Below are positions 8,451-19,670 of a stretch of DNA of 64,000 nucleotides, piece after piece. Under the pieces are notes generated by a model. That model ran no database searches. It was not told the origin of the DNA and saw only the letters and a program-made list of their open reading frames with translations. Numbering within the stretch: the first letter of the stretch is position 1; each line of letters starts with the position of its first letter. The translations under genes and the position numbers were made by a program. This DNA is from Microbispora hainanensis (GTDB lineage Bacteria > Actinomycetota > Actinomycetes > Streptosporangiales > Streptosporangiaceae), in assembly GCF_006874475.1 (NCBI RefSeq), contig NZ_VIRM01000039.1, forward strand, positions 1-64,000, given 5' to 3'.

Positions 8451-9023
8451 CTAGGCGCTCCGCCAGAACGGGTCCCTGCCGATGAAACCCAGGAGCTTGG
8501 CCTGGACGTCCGCATCGCCGGGCACCTCGACCCGGGCGCCGAACTGGCCGGAGGCGCGGATGACCCGCTCCATCTGCTCCATCCCGGCGAGCAACTCGGC
8601 GCAGAAGCCCGCGTCGAGCCGGTCGTCCTGGCCGGTGGCTCTGCACAGGTCCCACGTGTGCATGAACACGTCGGCGGTGTAGAACCGGTCGATCGCGGTC
8701 GCCAGGGGCACGCTGCCGATGTGCGGGTTGCTGAGCTCGCGGTGCGCCGTCTCCGGATCGTCCAGCACCGCCTGCACACCGTCGCAGTGCACCTGCCACG
8801 CGGCGACCGGGTCCTCGTCCACGGGCGGTCCGCAGGGCAGCGTGATGCCGGAGCCGGCGGCGAGGAACCCGGGGAACCACTCGGTCAGGTGGCGGACGAC
8901 GTCACGGGCGGCCCAGCCGGCGACGGGGGAGGGCGCGTCCCAGGCCCGGGTGCCGCGGACGCGTTCGGCGAACAGCCCGGCGACCTGCCGGTGCCGTTCG
9001 GCGGGGTGGTCAGACAGCGCCAT
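8451..9023 (-). CDS. DinB-like/maleylpyruvate-isomerase-type protein (TIGR03086-like)
   Basis: This 190-residue protein matches the mycothiol-dependent maleylpyruvate isomerase N-terminal (DinB-like four-helix) family. The WDAPSPVAGWAARDVVRHL segment near residue 28 supplies the first metal-binding His. The internal FMHTWDLCRATG near 120 supplies the HxxD-type site typical of actinobacterial TIGR03086 proteins. Members may conjugate or isomerise small molecules with mycothiol, but most have no assigned substrate. The ATG at 9021-9023 has AGGAGG seven bases upstream. The start overlaps the end of a 46-codon reading frame (9010-9150), which suggests translational coupling. Confidence 0.8.
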   Translation of the reverse strand: MALSDHPAERHRQVAGLFAERVRGTRAWDAPSPVAGWAARDVVRHLTEWFPGFLAAGSGITLPCGPPVDEDPVAAWQVHCDGVQAVLDDPETAHRELSNPHIGSVPLATAIDRFYTADVFMHTWDLCRATGQDDRLDAGFCAELLAGMEQMERVIRASGQFGARVEVPGDADVQAKLLGFIGRDPFWRSA

Positions 9024-9150
9024 CGGCGAGCCTCCTCTCCGGCGGGCGGGCGCGGAACGGCTGCTCGGGCGTCGCCTCGACGTCGCGCGTCACCCCGATG
9101 ACCGGCGGCCTCGCGCCGGCCTCGGTGGCCGTCTCTGTGATCCTGTCCAT
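9010..9150 (-). CDS. 46-residue reading frame, possible truncated SRPBCC-type protein
   Basis: The ATG at 9148-9150 stands six bases behind a strong GAGGAGAG ribosome site. The frame reads MDRITETATEAGARPPVIG, then VTRDVEATPEQPFRAR, and stops at 9010, overlapping the next gene by 14 bases. The VTRDVEATPEQPFRA stretch resembles the start of AHSA1/SRPBCC proteins, which are often found with TIGR03086 genes. I infer a deletion-fusion remnant that may still serve to couple translation of the downstream gene. It is too short for a firm function. Confidence 0.45.
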   Translation of the reverse strand: MDRITETATEAGARPPVIGVTRDVEATPEQPFRARPPERRLADGAV

Positions 9151-9276
9151 GCGCGTCTCTCCTCGTCTCGGTGATCACGGCACTGGGACGACAACACTGA
9201 GGCGACGGTAGCGCTGCCCGGCACCGGCGACCCGGGTTTCGTGCCTCATCGCAGCGATGCGTGCGGCCGCGCGCCG

Positions 9277-9987
9277 TCAGCCTCCTGCCGTGAAGGGGAC
9301 GTGGACGCGGCCCTCGGTGCGCATGAGCTCGAACGTCCTGCGGATCGACGCGGCGTCGTTGAGGTGCGGGAACGGGACGCCCGGGGGAGCGGCGACCCCG
9401 AGGAAGGCGCACAGCGGTCCCCATCCCTCGCGTACGTCGAAGACCAGCAGCCGTTCGGCGGGAACGGCGGCCAGCACCGCGGCGACATGCCGGTGGTAGG
9501 CCGCGACGGCCCGCTGCTCGTCGGGGCTGTGGCCCGGCTCCCAGCTCTCGCCGAACACCGACCCCCTGATCCGCTCGAAGAGCGGCCGGAGGCTCGTCAT
9601 CGCGGCGACCACCGGACGGATGGACTCGGGCGCCTCGTCCTCCCGCAGCGGCTCGCGTGGGCTCAGCGAGCCCAGTACGCGGAAGCTGGAATACCAGCTC
9701 TGCGGGTCGCGGACCGTGAGGACGACCTTGGCCTCCGGATAGGCCTGGGCCAGCTCCCGCCAGAAGAAGCTGGCGGGCCAGTCCACACAGGAGCGGAAGC
9801 CCTCGAAGACCCGCTCCCAGTCGGCCGCCGCCCCGACCGAGCAGAGGGGCAGCCATCGTCCGGCGAGCTCCGGGCGGAGCAGGACCTCGAAGGTGTGGTA
9901 GCAGGGCCCGAACCCGAGCCGCTCCAGGGCCACTTTCACCGACGTCGTTCCGGTGCGCGGAAGTCCCGCGCCGATGACCTCCAGCAT
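9277..9987 (-). CDS. Sulfotransferase family protein (Sulfotransfer_4 type)
   Basis: The predicted protein has 236 residues. It begins with the PAPS-binding loop GAGLPRTGTTSVKVAL (residues 6-21). It contains the 3'-phosphate-binding segment KVVLTVRDPQSWYSSF near residue 86 and a C-terminal block (VFDVREGWGPLCAFLG) typical of this family. It would move a sulfuryl group from PAPS to an unknown hydroxyl or amino acceptor. The ATG at 9985-9987 has GGGAG seven bases upstream. There is no partner gene nearby, and no PKS, NRPS or glycopeptide genes, so the substrate is open. The gene ends 126 bases before the small frame at 9150 and is probably a single-gene unit. Confidence 0.8.
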   Translation of the reverse strand: MLEVIGAGLPRTGTTSVKVALERLGFGPCYHTFEVLLRPELAGRWLPLCSVGAAADWERVFEGFRSCVDWPASFFWRELAQAYPEAKVVLTVRDPQSWYSSFRVLGSLSPREPLREDEAPESIRPVVAAMTSLRPLFERIRGSVFGESWEPGHSPDEQRAVAAYHRHVAAVLAAVPAERLLVFDVREGWGPLCAFLGVAAPPGVPFPHLNDAASIRRTFELMRTEGRVHVPFTAGG

Positions 9988-10145
9988 GTCCAGGCTCCCG
10001 TCGTCGCCTCCCCCGGATGACGCGGTAGACCATGCCCGCCCGCCGGGTGCCGCTCACACCCCGCTCACTCCCCGCTCACTCCATGCTCCGCCCCCGCCCC
10101 CGCGGTCTGCCTCTCGGCGCTCTGACAATATTTCGGCGTCTCCAT

Positions 10146-12778
<2,633 letters not shown>

Positions 12779-12822
12779 CCGGTGACACCGTGATGACGCG
12801 CTCCTGACCAGGAGGAGCGCCA

Positions 12823-12853
12823 GGGGCACCCCCGCCACCCGCGGGGGTGCCCC
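12823..12853. terminator. Terminator hairpin behind the xylanase gene
   Basis: GGGGCACCCCCGC and GCGGGGGTGCCCC form a perfect 13-bp stem around CACCC. A smaller AGGAGGAGCGC-type stem precedes it. It sits between the xylanase stop (12778) and the convergent gene ending at 12932. Confidence 0.75.
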
Positions 12854-12931
12854 GCTGCTTGTCCGTGGCCGGCGTTCGCCGGGCGGCCTGGGGGCGTGCG
12901 GGAAGCCAGTGCGGGAAGTCAGTGCGGGAAG

Positions 12932-13465
12932 TCAGTGCGCGAAGCCGCCGGGCCTGCCGTTCCTGTCGGCGATCAGGCCGGCGAGCGTGGCCACCGCGAT
13001 CTCCGCAGGCGTACGCGAGCCGATGTTGAGCCCTATCGGCCGGTGCACGCGGGCGATCTCCTCGGGCGGGACGCCCAGCTCGGTCAGCGCGCGCACGTGC
13101 GGACCCTCGTGATGGGGGCTGCCCATGATGCCGATCCAGCGCGCGGGGCCGGCGAGGACGTCGCGCAGTATCGGCCCGATCTCCGCGCGGTGATGGTCGG
13201 TGACGACCACGTCGGCCGTGCCGTCCAGGTGGTCGCCCAGCTCTCTCACCACCGTGACCGGGCCCGCAGGAAGGCCGCCGGGCCCGCGGTCCGGGTCGGG
13301 CTCCAGCAGGATCGGCCGGAAGCCCAGTTCCACGCCGAACCGCAGCAGGTGATCGGCCACCGGAGACGCGAACACCGCGACCAGCGTCCGCCGCCCTGTC
13401 TCCTCCGGCCGCACGTCGCCGTGGGCCGCCGCGCAGGCGGGATCCTCGTCATGGCTGTGACTCAT
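12932..13465 (-). CDS. XdhC/CoxI-family protein, C-terminal Rossmann domain only
   Basis: The protein has 177 residues and matches the XdhC C-terminal NAD-binding-like domain: a GRRTLVAVFASPVADHLL strand-loop near residue 24, VVVTDHHRAEIGPIL in the middle, and the family signature WIGIMGSPHHEGPHVRAL with RVHRPIGLNIGSRTPAEIA at the end. XdhC proteins bind molybdenum cofactor and help insert its sulfurated form into xanthine-dehydrogenase-type enzymes. The usual N-terminal XdhC domain is absent and there are no molybdenum hydroxylase genes nearby, so this is an orphan or a paralogue. The N-terminus is His-rich (MSHSHDED). Confidence 0.8.
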   Translation of the reverse strand: MSHSHDEDPACAAAHGDVRPEETGRRTLVAVFASPVADHLLRFGVELGFRPILLEPDPDRGPGGLPAGPVTVVRELGDHLDGTADVVVTDHHRAEIGPILRDVLAGPARWIGIMGSPHHEGPHVRALTELGVPPEEIARVHRPIGLNIGSRTPAEIAVATLAGLIADRNGRPGGFAH

Positions 13466-13578
13466 GCCCGCAGTTTCTCAGCCCGCGGGCGTTTCGGTCC
13501 CCCGGACGGTTCGGCGCTGCCGCGAAGAGCTATTGCGTTTCGTCCATAACTGGTCAAGACTGAGCGCTATCGATCAGA

Positions 13579-13611
13579 TTCGGTCGTACGGTGCCGTGAA
13601 GTGCGACCGAA
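13579..13611. promoter_or_regulatory. Inverted repeat upstream of the six-hairpin glycosidase
   Basis: TTCGGTCG (13579-13586) and CGACCGAA (13604-13611) are perfect inverted arms, and near-complementary bases extend them to about 12. The repeat lies about 60 bases before the ATG at 13671 and could be an operator or a leader hairpin. The surrounding 205-bp gap shows nothing else firm. Confidence 0.45.
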
Positions 13612-13670
13612 CCTGAGCGATTTCGCCTGCCGTCACCCTCCTGAGATTGCTGAGAACGCCCGAGGTGACC

Positions 13671-16600
13671 ATGAGACACGCCGTCGCGACGCTCGCGACG
13701 CTCGCGGTGCTGGCCGCGCCGACCGCCCTGATCCCCGCTCCGGCCGAGGCCGCCCCCGCCCAGGCGCCGCCCACGGCGTACCCGGAGGTCGGCAGGGGCA
13801 CCGCCTTCCTGAACCACGACGCGCTCGTGTCGGGGTACGCCGAGCCGGAGTGGTACAAGGCCAACATCCCGTTCCTGGAGGTGCCCGACCGGGAGATCCA
13901 GGACGTCTACTACTACCGCTGGAGCACCTACAAGCGGCACATCCGCTACACCGACTCCGCGACCGGCGACGTCATCACCGAGTTCCACAACCCGCCCGGA
14001 TACTCCGCCCCGCTCGGCGGCATCGTCGCCGCCGCAGGTCACCACGTGTACGAGGGGCGCTGGCTGCGCGACACCCGCCCGATCGACGACTACCTCACCT
14101 ATTGGCTGCAGGGACCGGGCGCCGGCCCCAAGCCGAAGGAGGAGTTCCTCAACAAGGACACCGACGACTGGGCGCACCAGTACGCCTGGTGGGCGGCCGA
14201 CGCCGCCTACCAGCGCTACCTGGTGACCGGCGACACGTCCTTCGTCAAGGGGCTGCTGCCCGACCTGGTGCGGCAGTACGACAAGTGGGGCGGCCAGTAC
14301 GACAAGAAACTGGGTCTCTATTGGTCGGTGCCGGTGTGGGACGCGATGGAGTTCACCGCCTCCTCCTACGAGACCGACCCGGCCGATCCCTACCACGGCG
14401 GCGCGGGCTACCGGCCCACGCTGAACGCCTACCAGTACGGCGACGCCAAGGCGATCGCCGCCATCGCCACCATGGACGGCGACAAGGCGCTGGCCAAGAC
14501 GTTCACGCAGCGGGCGGCGTCGCTGCAGGACGCGCTGCACCGCTATCTCTGGGACCCGGAGCGGTCGTTCTTCTACCACAAGGCCCGCGCCGACCTGGAC
14601 CCCCAGGAGCGGCTGGTGTCCACCCGGGAGCAGATCGGTTTCGTGCCGTGGGCGTTCGACATGGCCAAGCCCGGCACGGAGAAGGCGTGGGCGCAGCTGC
14701 TCGACCCGCAGGGGTTCGCCGCGCCGTACGGGCCGACCACCGCCGAGCGGCGCAGCCCGCTGTTCATGCGCGACGCGCTGAACGGCTGCTGCCGCTGGGA
14801 CGGGCCGAGCTGGCCCTACTCCACCTCGACGACGCTCACCGCGATGGCCAACCTCCTCGACGACTACGATCAGCACGTGGTCACCGCGGCCGACTACTAC
14901 TCGGTGCTGCGCGGCTACGCGCTCACCCAGTACAAGGACGGGCATCCGTACGTCGCCGAGGCGCACCACCCGGACGAGCCGCGCTGGATCTACGACGCCG
15001 CGGGCCACAGTGAGCACTACAACCACTCGACCTTCAACGACCTGGTGATCAGCGGCTTGATCGGGCTGCGTCCGCAGCCGGACGGCACGGTCGTGCTGAA
15101 GCCGCTCGCGCCGGCCGGCTGGGACTACTTCGCGCTGGAGAACGTGCCCTACCACGGGCACAACGTGACGGTGCTGTGGGACCGCGACGGCAGCAGGTAT
15201 GGCCAGGGCGCGGGCATGCGCGTCTATGTGGACGGCAGGCAGGCCGCCAAGCGGGCCACGGCCGGCGAGCTGACCGCCCGGGTGCCGGCCGCCGTGGCGC
15301 CCGACCGGTCCGCGAGGCCCGGCAACGACGCCGCCAACCCGTACGGCACCGGCTATCCCAAGCCGTTCGCGTCGTACACCAACGGCATCGACAACGTGTG
15401 GGACGCCGTGGACGGGCGGATCTTCTACGACGACGTCCCGCACAACCGGTGGACCAACTATCGCTCGCCGAACGCCGAAGACCATCTCGGCGTGGACTTC
15501 GGCGTGCCGACCCGGGTGAGCGACGTGCGGTTCTACGCCTACGACGACGGAGGCGGGGTCAAGGCCCCCGCGTCGTACCGGCTGGAGTTCTGGGACGGCG
15601 CGGCGTGGCGCGAGGTGCCGGGCCAGACCCGAACGCCGGAGCGGCCCGTGGGCGCCGCACTGAACCGCGTCACGTTCCCGGCCCTGACGACGACCAGGAT
15701 CCGGCTGGTGTTCGGCAACCCGCCGGGCGCGTACGTCGGCGTCACCGAGCTGCAGGCCTGGTCGCCCGCGGCGGGCGACGCCTCGGTGGACGTGGCCGTC
15801 GCCGGGCAGGCGCGTTCCGGCGACCCCGCCGAGGTGACCACCACCTTCGTCAACCGGGGACGCACGCCCGCCACCCGGGTCACGGCGTCGCTGGCCGTGC
15901 CGCCGGGCTGGTCGGCCGAGCCGGTCGGCAGCCCGAAGGCCCACGTGGTGCGGCCGGGCGGCGAGTTCGCCGTACGCTGGCGGGTCGCGCCGCCCGCCGG
16001 GACCGCGCCCAGCCCCGGCGCCCACCCGGTGCGCGCGGCCGTCGAGTTCGACGGGTCGGCGCGGGCCGTGAGCCCGTACGCCCAGGTCACCGTGGGGCTC
16101 GACCCGGACGCCTACGGGAAGGTGGAGGTCGACGACGACTTCGCCGCCGACACCTCGGCGGGCTACACGCTCTACAAGCCCGAGGGCGGCGAGGCGTTGC
16201 CGGCGGTCACGGCCGGCGGCGGACGGTTCGCGGGCGGCGGCGCCCAGCCGTTCTTCGGCCTGGCGGCCGGTCCGGCGGCGCTCTCGTCGGGCGACGCGAT
16301 CAGCGTGGTGACGGCGGGGGAGTTCGCCGGCACCGGCAGCCCGGAGGACAGCGTGTTCGTCGGCTGGGTGAAGGACGCGGGCACCTACGTGACCGCCTGG
16401 TACAACAACACCCGCAAGCAGTCGGGCATCAACGTGCGGGTCGGCGGCCGGTTCCTCGACACGCCCGGCGACGCCCCGCTGACGCTGAAGCCGGGCGACC
16501 GGTTCGCGCTGGCGGTGTCCGGCGACACCATCACCTCCTTCGCCTACACGGACGGCCAGTGGCGTCCGCTGCGTACGGCGGACATCGGCGGCACGCTCGC

Positions 16601-16700
16601 CACCCCGCAGGCCCGCGAGGGCTTCCGCTACGGCTTCGGCCTGCGCGGCACCTCCGGCACGATCGCGGTCGCCGGCCTGGAGGGCCGTAGTTCCTCGTAG
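13671..16700 (+). CDS. Secreted six-hairpin glycosidase (MGH1/GH63-like) with discoidin-type and NEW3-type modules
   Basis: The predicted exported protein has 1,009 residues with a signal peptide of about 27. The large N-terminal domain (about 35-500) is an (alpha/alpha)6 barrel. It is Trp/Tyr-rich (WAHQYAWWAADAAYQRYL, YWSVPVWDAMEFTASSY, CCRWDGPSWPYSTSTTL) and resembles mannosylglycerate-hydrolase/GH63-like proteins. It is followed by a beta-sandwich (about 500-545), a discoidin/F5-8C-like module (about 555-700, GVDFGVPTRVSDVRFY), a NEW3-like module (about 705-810) and a C-terminal lectin-like domain. The ATG at 13671 has GAGGTG upstream. The exact substrate is not readable; the location among xylan and rhamnose genes suggests a plant or fungal glycan. 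A perfect 15-bp terminator stem follows. Confidence 0.75.
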   Translation: MRHAVATLATLAVLAAPTALIPAPAEAAPAQAPPTAYPEVGRGTAFLNHDALVSGYAEPEWYKANIPFLEVPDREIQDVYYYRWSTYKRHIRYTDSATGDVITEFHNPPGYSAPLGGIVAAAGHHVYEGRWLRDTRPIDDYLTYWLQGPGAGPKPKEEFLNKDTDDWAHQYAWWAADAAYQRYLVTGDTSFVKGLLPDLVRQYDKWGGQYDKKLGLYWSVPVWDAMEFTASSYETDPADPYHGGAGYRPTLNAYQYGDAKAIAAIATMDGDKALAKTFTQRAASLQDALHRYLWDPERSFFYHKARADLDPQERLVSTREQIGFVPWAFDMAKPGTEKAWAQLLDPQGFAAPYGPTTAERRSPLFMRDALNGCCRWDGPSWPYSTSTTLTAMANLLDDYDQHVVTAADYYSVLRGYALTQYKDGHPYVAEAHHPDEPRWIYDAAGHSEHYNHSTFNDLVISGLIGLRPQPDGTVVLKPLAPAGWDYFALENVPYHGHNVTVLWDRDGSRYGQGAGMRVYVDGRQAAKRATAGELTARVPAAVAPDRSARPGNDAANPYGTGYPKPFASYTNGIDNVWDAVDGRIFYDDVPHNRWTNYRSPNAEDHLGVDFGVPTRVSDVRFYAYDDGGGVKAPASYRLEFWDGAAWREVPGQTRTPERPVGAALNRVTFPALTTTRIRLVFGNPPGAYVGVTELQAWSPAAGDASVDVAVAGQARSGDPAEVTTTFVNRGRTPATRVTASLAVPPGWSAEPVGSPKAHVVRPGGEFAVRWRVAPPAGTAPSPGAHPVRAAVEFDGSARAVSPYAQVTVGLDPDAYGKVEVDDDFAADTSAGYTLYKPEGGEALPAVTAGGGRFAGGGAQPFFGLAAGPAALSSGDAISVVTAGEFAGTGSPEDSVFVGWVKDAGTYVTAWYNNTRKQSGINVRVGGRFLDTPGDAPLTLKPGDRFALAVSGDTITSFAYTDGQWRPLRTADIGGTLATPQAREGFRYGFGLRGTSGTIAVAGLEGRSSS

Positions 16701-16705
16701 CGCGC

Positions 16706-16743
16706 CCGTGGAGGGCGCGGTTCCGGCGCCGCGCCCTCCACGG
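16706..16743. terminator. 15-bp perfect terminator stem
   Basis: Arms 16706-16720 and 16729-16743 are exact inverted copies (CCGTGGAGGGCGCGG) around an 8-base loop, six bases behind the glycosidase stop. There is no T-run, which is common for high-GC actinobacterial terminators. Confidence 0.8.
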
Positions 16744-16854
16744 ATCGCGGGGACGATTCGCCGAGCACCGGCCGCGGTTGGGCCAACGCGGTCATGTGGT
16801 CGATCTCCGGCGGGATACTGGAAGCGCGTACGCGCCCCCGACCCCCGGAGAGTC

Positions 16855-18492
16855 ATGCCGCAGCCGCTGGAGCCGAGCGATCCCGCACGCCTGGGCTCCT
16901 TCCGCATCACCGGCAGGATCGGCGAGGGAGGGCAGGGCGTCGTCTACCTCGGCGAGTCCGAGTCCGGCGCCCTCGTCGCGGTCAAGCTCTTCCACGCACG
17001 GCTTGGCCGGGACGCCGCCCGCGCCGACTTCACCCGCGAGGCGGAGCTCGCCCGCCGGGTCGCCCGGTTCTGCACGGCACAGGTGCTGGAGTCCGGAATG
17101 GACGGCAGCCGGCCGTACATCGTGAGCGAGTACGTCGACGGGCCTGCGCTGAGCCAGGTGGTGGCGGCGCGGGGGCCCTTGTCGGGCGGCGCGCTCGAAC
17201 GGCTCGCCATCGGCACCGCCACCGCCCTGGTCGCCCTGCACGACGCCGGGGTGGTCCACCGGGACTTCAAACCGCAGAACGTGCTGATCGGGCCGGACGG
17301 GCCGCGCGTCATCGACTTCGGGATCGCCCGCGCCCTCGCCAATACCAGTACGATGACCAGTCAGGTCGTCGGGACGCCCGCCTACATGGCGCCCGAGCAG
17401 CTCGCGGCGGGCGAGCTCGGCTTCGCCCTCGACGTGTTCGCCTGGGCGTCCACGATCACGTTCGCCGCCACGGGCCGCCCGCCGTTCGGCGCCGACGCCA
17501 TCCCCGCCATCATCAACAGGATCCTCAACCAGGAGCCCGGCCTGGAGGGGATCGAGGCGCCGCTGCGCGACCTGCTCACGGCCTGTCTCGCCAAGGACCC
17601 GGCACGGCGGCCGGCCGCGCGAGAGATCGTCGACCGCCTCGTGCGCCCGCGCCACGACGCGCCGGTCGCACCGGTGGCGCCGGGTGTGCCGCTCGCGCCT
17701 GCCGCGCCTGCCGGGCCGGGCACGCCGATGCCACCTTCCACGGGCGGTGTGCCCGTCGGGGCGTCCGGTCCTGCCATGGGGCCTGCCACGGGGCCTGTCG
17801 CGGGGCCTGCCACGGTGCCGGGGGGCGACAGGCGCGGGCGGGTGCGGGCCGTCGTCGCCGCCGTGGTCGTGGCGGTGGCGGCCACGGCGGCCGCCGCCGC
17901 CACGCTGCTGCCGTCCCTGCATCTGCCGTTCACGAGGACCGGCGCCTCCGCGACCGAGCGAGCGGCGGTGGTCGGCACGCCCCCGGCCGCCTCGGCGGAC
18001 ACCGGCGGCGGTCCGTCCCCGTCCCTGGCCCCGTCCCCGGCCGCGTCCTTGGCCCCGTCACCCCCCGCCGTCTCGCGATCCGCGTCGCCCGCCGCCTCAC
18101 ACCGGCCGCGGGTGAGCCGGTCCACGGCCAGGCCGGACACCACCCGGCCGGTCCCGACCCGGACGGTCACCGCACGCCCGACCGTCCGCCGGTCGAAGAC
18201 GACCGCGCCGGTCCCCGCGGAGTCCCCGGTGGCGAAGCCCTCGCCCACGCAGGCCAAGCGGGTCGTGGAGCTGGGACCCGGACGGTTCACCGACTACTGC
18301 GTGAGCCTCGGCTGGGAGTGGGTCGAGTATCGCGAGACGCCCACGCCCGGCGCGTACTGCATCAAGCGCAAGGGCGAGACCATGTATCTCTCCCAGGGCC
18401 AGCGTGACGCGGGCTGCCGCTGGCGCTACCACGATCCGAAGGCGTTCCACCGGTTCAAGGGCAAGTCGAACTACTGCTACGCCTACCGCTGA
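16855..18492 (+). CDS. Membrane-anchored Ser/Thr protein kinase (Hanks/PknB-like)
   Basis: The protein has 545 residues. The kinase domain (about 15-265) shows the Gly-rich loop IGEGGQGVVYLG, Lys44 (VAVKLF), the catalytic loop HRDFKPQN with Asp137, DFG Asp154, and the activation segment VVGTPAYMAPEQ. A Pro/Ala-rich linker leads to one membrane segment (about 331-352), a Ser/Pro/Thr linker and a small exported domain of about 70 residues with four Cys (YCVSLGWEW ... CIKRKGE ... GCRWRYHD ... NYCYAYR). This is not a PASTA repeat and may sense an external ligand. The ATG at 16855 matches the start of family similarity. The gene is convergent with lacI only 9 bases away, so the two messages may overlap. 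Confidence 0.9.
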   Translation: MPQPLEPSDPARLGSFRITGRIGEGGQGVVYLGESESGALVAVKLFHARLGRDAARADFTREAELARRVARFCTAQVLESGMDGSRPYIVSEYVDGPALSQVVAARGPLSGGALERLAIGTATALVALHDAGVVHRDFKPQNVLIGPDGPRVIDFGIARALANTSTMTSQVVGTPAYMAPEQLAAGELGFALDVFAWASTITFAATGRPPFGADAIPAIINRILNQEPGLEGIEAPLRDLLTACLAKDPARRPAAREIVDRLVRPRHDAPVAPVAPGVPLAPAAPAGPGTPMPPSTGGVPVGASGPAMGPATGPVAGPATVPGGDRRGRVRAVVAAVVVAVAATAAAAATLLPSLHLPFTRTGASATERAAVVGTPPAASADTGGGPSPSLAPSPAASLAPSPPAVSRSASPAASHRPRVSRSTARPDTTRPVPTRTVTARPTVRRSKTTAPVPAESPVAKPSPTQAKRVVELGPGRFTDYCVSLGWEWVEYRETPTPGAYCIKRKGETMYLSQGQRDAGCRWRYHDPKAFHRFKGKSNYCYAYR

Positions 18493-18501
18493 CCGGCTCG
18501 C

Positions 18502-19533
18502 TCAGGTGGGGACCGCGGGCGCCTGGCCGGTCGTGCTCTCCCGGACGATCAGGCGATGCGGCACCACGATCTCGGCGGGCGGACGGGGCGTCCCGCCGAT
18601 CGACTCCATGAGGACGTCCACCGCCATGCGGGCGATCTCCTTCTTGTCCGGGGCGACGGTGGTGAGGCTGGGGGTGCTGTACTGGCCCTCCTCGATGTCG
18701 TCCATGCCCACCACGGCGACGTCGTCGGGGACGCGCAGCCCCGCACGCGTCAGCGCCCGCATCGCGCCGAGGGCGAGCAGGTCGTTGTAGCAGAAGACGG
18801 CGTCGGGCGGCTCGGGCAGGGTGAGGAGCTGCTCCATCGCCGTGGCGCCCTGGCGGCGGTGGAAGCGCGGAGTCGGCACGATGAGCCGCTCGTCCACCTC
18901 CAGGCCCTCCCGCGCGTGCGCCTGCCGGTAGCCGCTGGTGCGAAGCTGCGCGGTCTCGCCGGTGGCGTACGGCTGGTCGCCGATGGCGGCGACGCGCCGC
19001 CGGCCGAGGGCCAGCAGGTGGGCGGTGGCCTCCCTGGCGGCGGACACGTTGTCGATGGCCACGTGGTGGAAGCTGCCGTTGAAGATGTGCTCGCCCAGCA
19101 GCACGATGGGGACCCGGTGGCCCCGGGCCCGCAGCTCCTCGGCCGTGACGCTCAGCGGGCTCAGCAGTAGCCCGTCGAACATCGTGGCCCGCGAGTTCCG
19201 GCCCAGCAGTTCGCGTTCGCGCTCGACGTCGCCGTCGGTCTGGTCGACCATCACCACGTAGCCGCGGGCGCGGGCGGCGGTGATCACCTCGCGGGCGAGC
19301 TCGGCGAAGTAGGGGACGTCGAGCTCGGGCACGACCAGGGCGATCATCCCGCTGCGGCCCTGCTTGAGGTTGCGGGCGATGAGGTTGGGACGGTAGTCGA
19401 GCTCGTCCAGTGCGGCCTGCACGCGTGCGCGCAACTCGTCCGAGACGGGAGCGTATCCGTTGACCACGTTGGACACCGTGCGGATGGACACGTTCGCCCG
19501 CTTGGCGACGTCGCGCAGGGTTGGACCGGCCAT
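18502..19533 (-). CDS. LacI-family transcriptional regulator of the adjacent sugar operon
   Basis: The 343-residue protein has an N-terminal LacI helix-turn-helix (TLRDVAKRANVSIRTVSNVV, hinge YRPNLIARNLKQGRSG) and a periplasmic-binding-type sugar domain (about 62-335, with GLLLSPLS, FCYNDLLALGAMRAL and VGMDDIEEGQYSTP). It would repress the divergent importer/GH2 operon and release on binding an oligosaccharide or sugar phosphate. AGGAG stands about five bases before the ATG at 19531-19533. Two near-identical imperfect palindromes in the 137-bp gap (19585-19629) are its likely operators and could also give autoregulation. Confidence 0.9.
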   Translation of the reverse strand: MAGPTLRDVAKRANVSIRTVSNVVNGYAPVSDELRARVQAALDELDYRPNLIARNLKQGRSGMIALVVPELDVPYFAELAREVITAARARGYVVMVDQTDGDVERERELLGRNSRATMFDGLLLSPLSVTAEELRARGHRVPIVLLGEHIFNGSFHHVAIDNVSAAREATAHLLALGRRRVAAIGDQPYATGETAQLRTSGYRQAHAREGLEVDERLIVPTPRFHRRQGATAMEQLLTLPEPPDAVFCYNDLLALGAMRALTRAGLRVPDDVAVVGMDDIEEGQYSTPSLTTVAPDKKEIARMAVDVLMESIGGTPRPPAEIVVPHRLIVRESTTGQAPAVPT

Positions 19534-19584
19534 GCGTCTCCTATACCTCCGGCTGCTGGGGTTGGGAAGATCCTAACTGGCGCT

Positions 19585-19629
19585 TGCATCGTTGCAGACA
19601 AGCATGCACTATGTCTGCATCGTTGCAGA
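19585..19629. promoter_or_regulatory. Two LacI-type operators (TGCATCGTTGCAGA) 31 bp apart
   Basis: TGCATCGTTGCAGA occurs at 19585-19598 and again at 19616-19629. Each contains the near-palindrome YTGCATCGTTGCAG with the central CG typical of LacI-family sites. Their spacing of 31 bp is three helical turns. They lie between the divergent lacI gene and the solute-binding protein gene. Confidence 0.8.
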
Positions 19630-19670
19630 GCCCTCACAACGTCTTTTCCCGGACGGCGAGGAGAACTTAG

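Noticed and set aside
6394-9987. Secondary-metabolite cluster suggested by methyltransferase and sulfotransferase genes
   Set aside because: No polyketide, peptide, terpene or RiPP core gene is present; the two genes are separated by a pseudogene and point in different directions.
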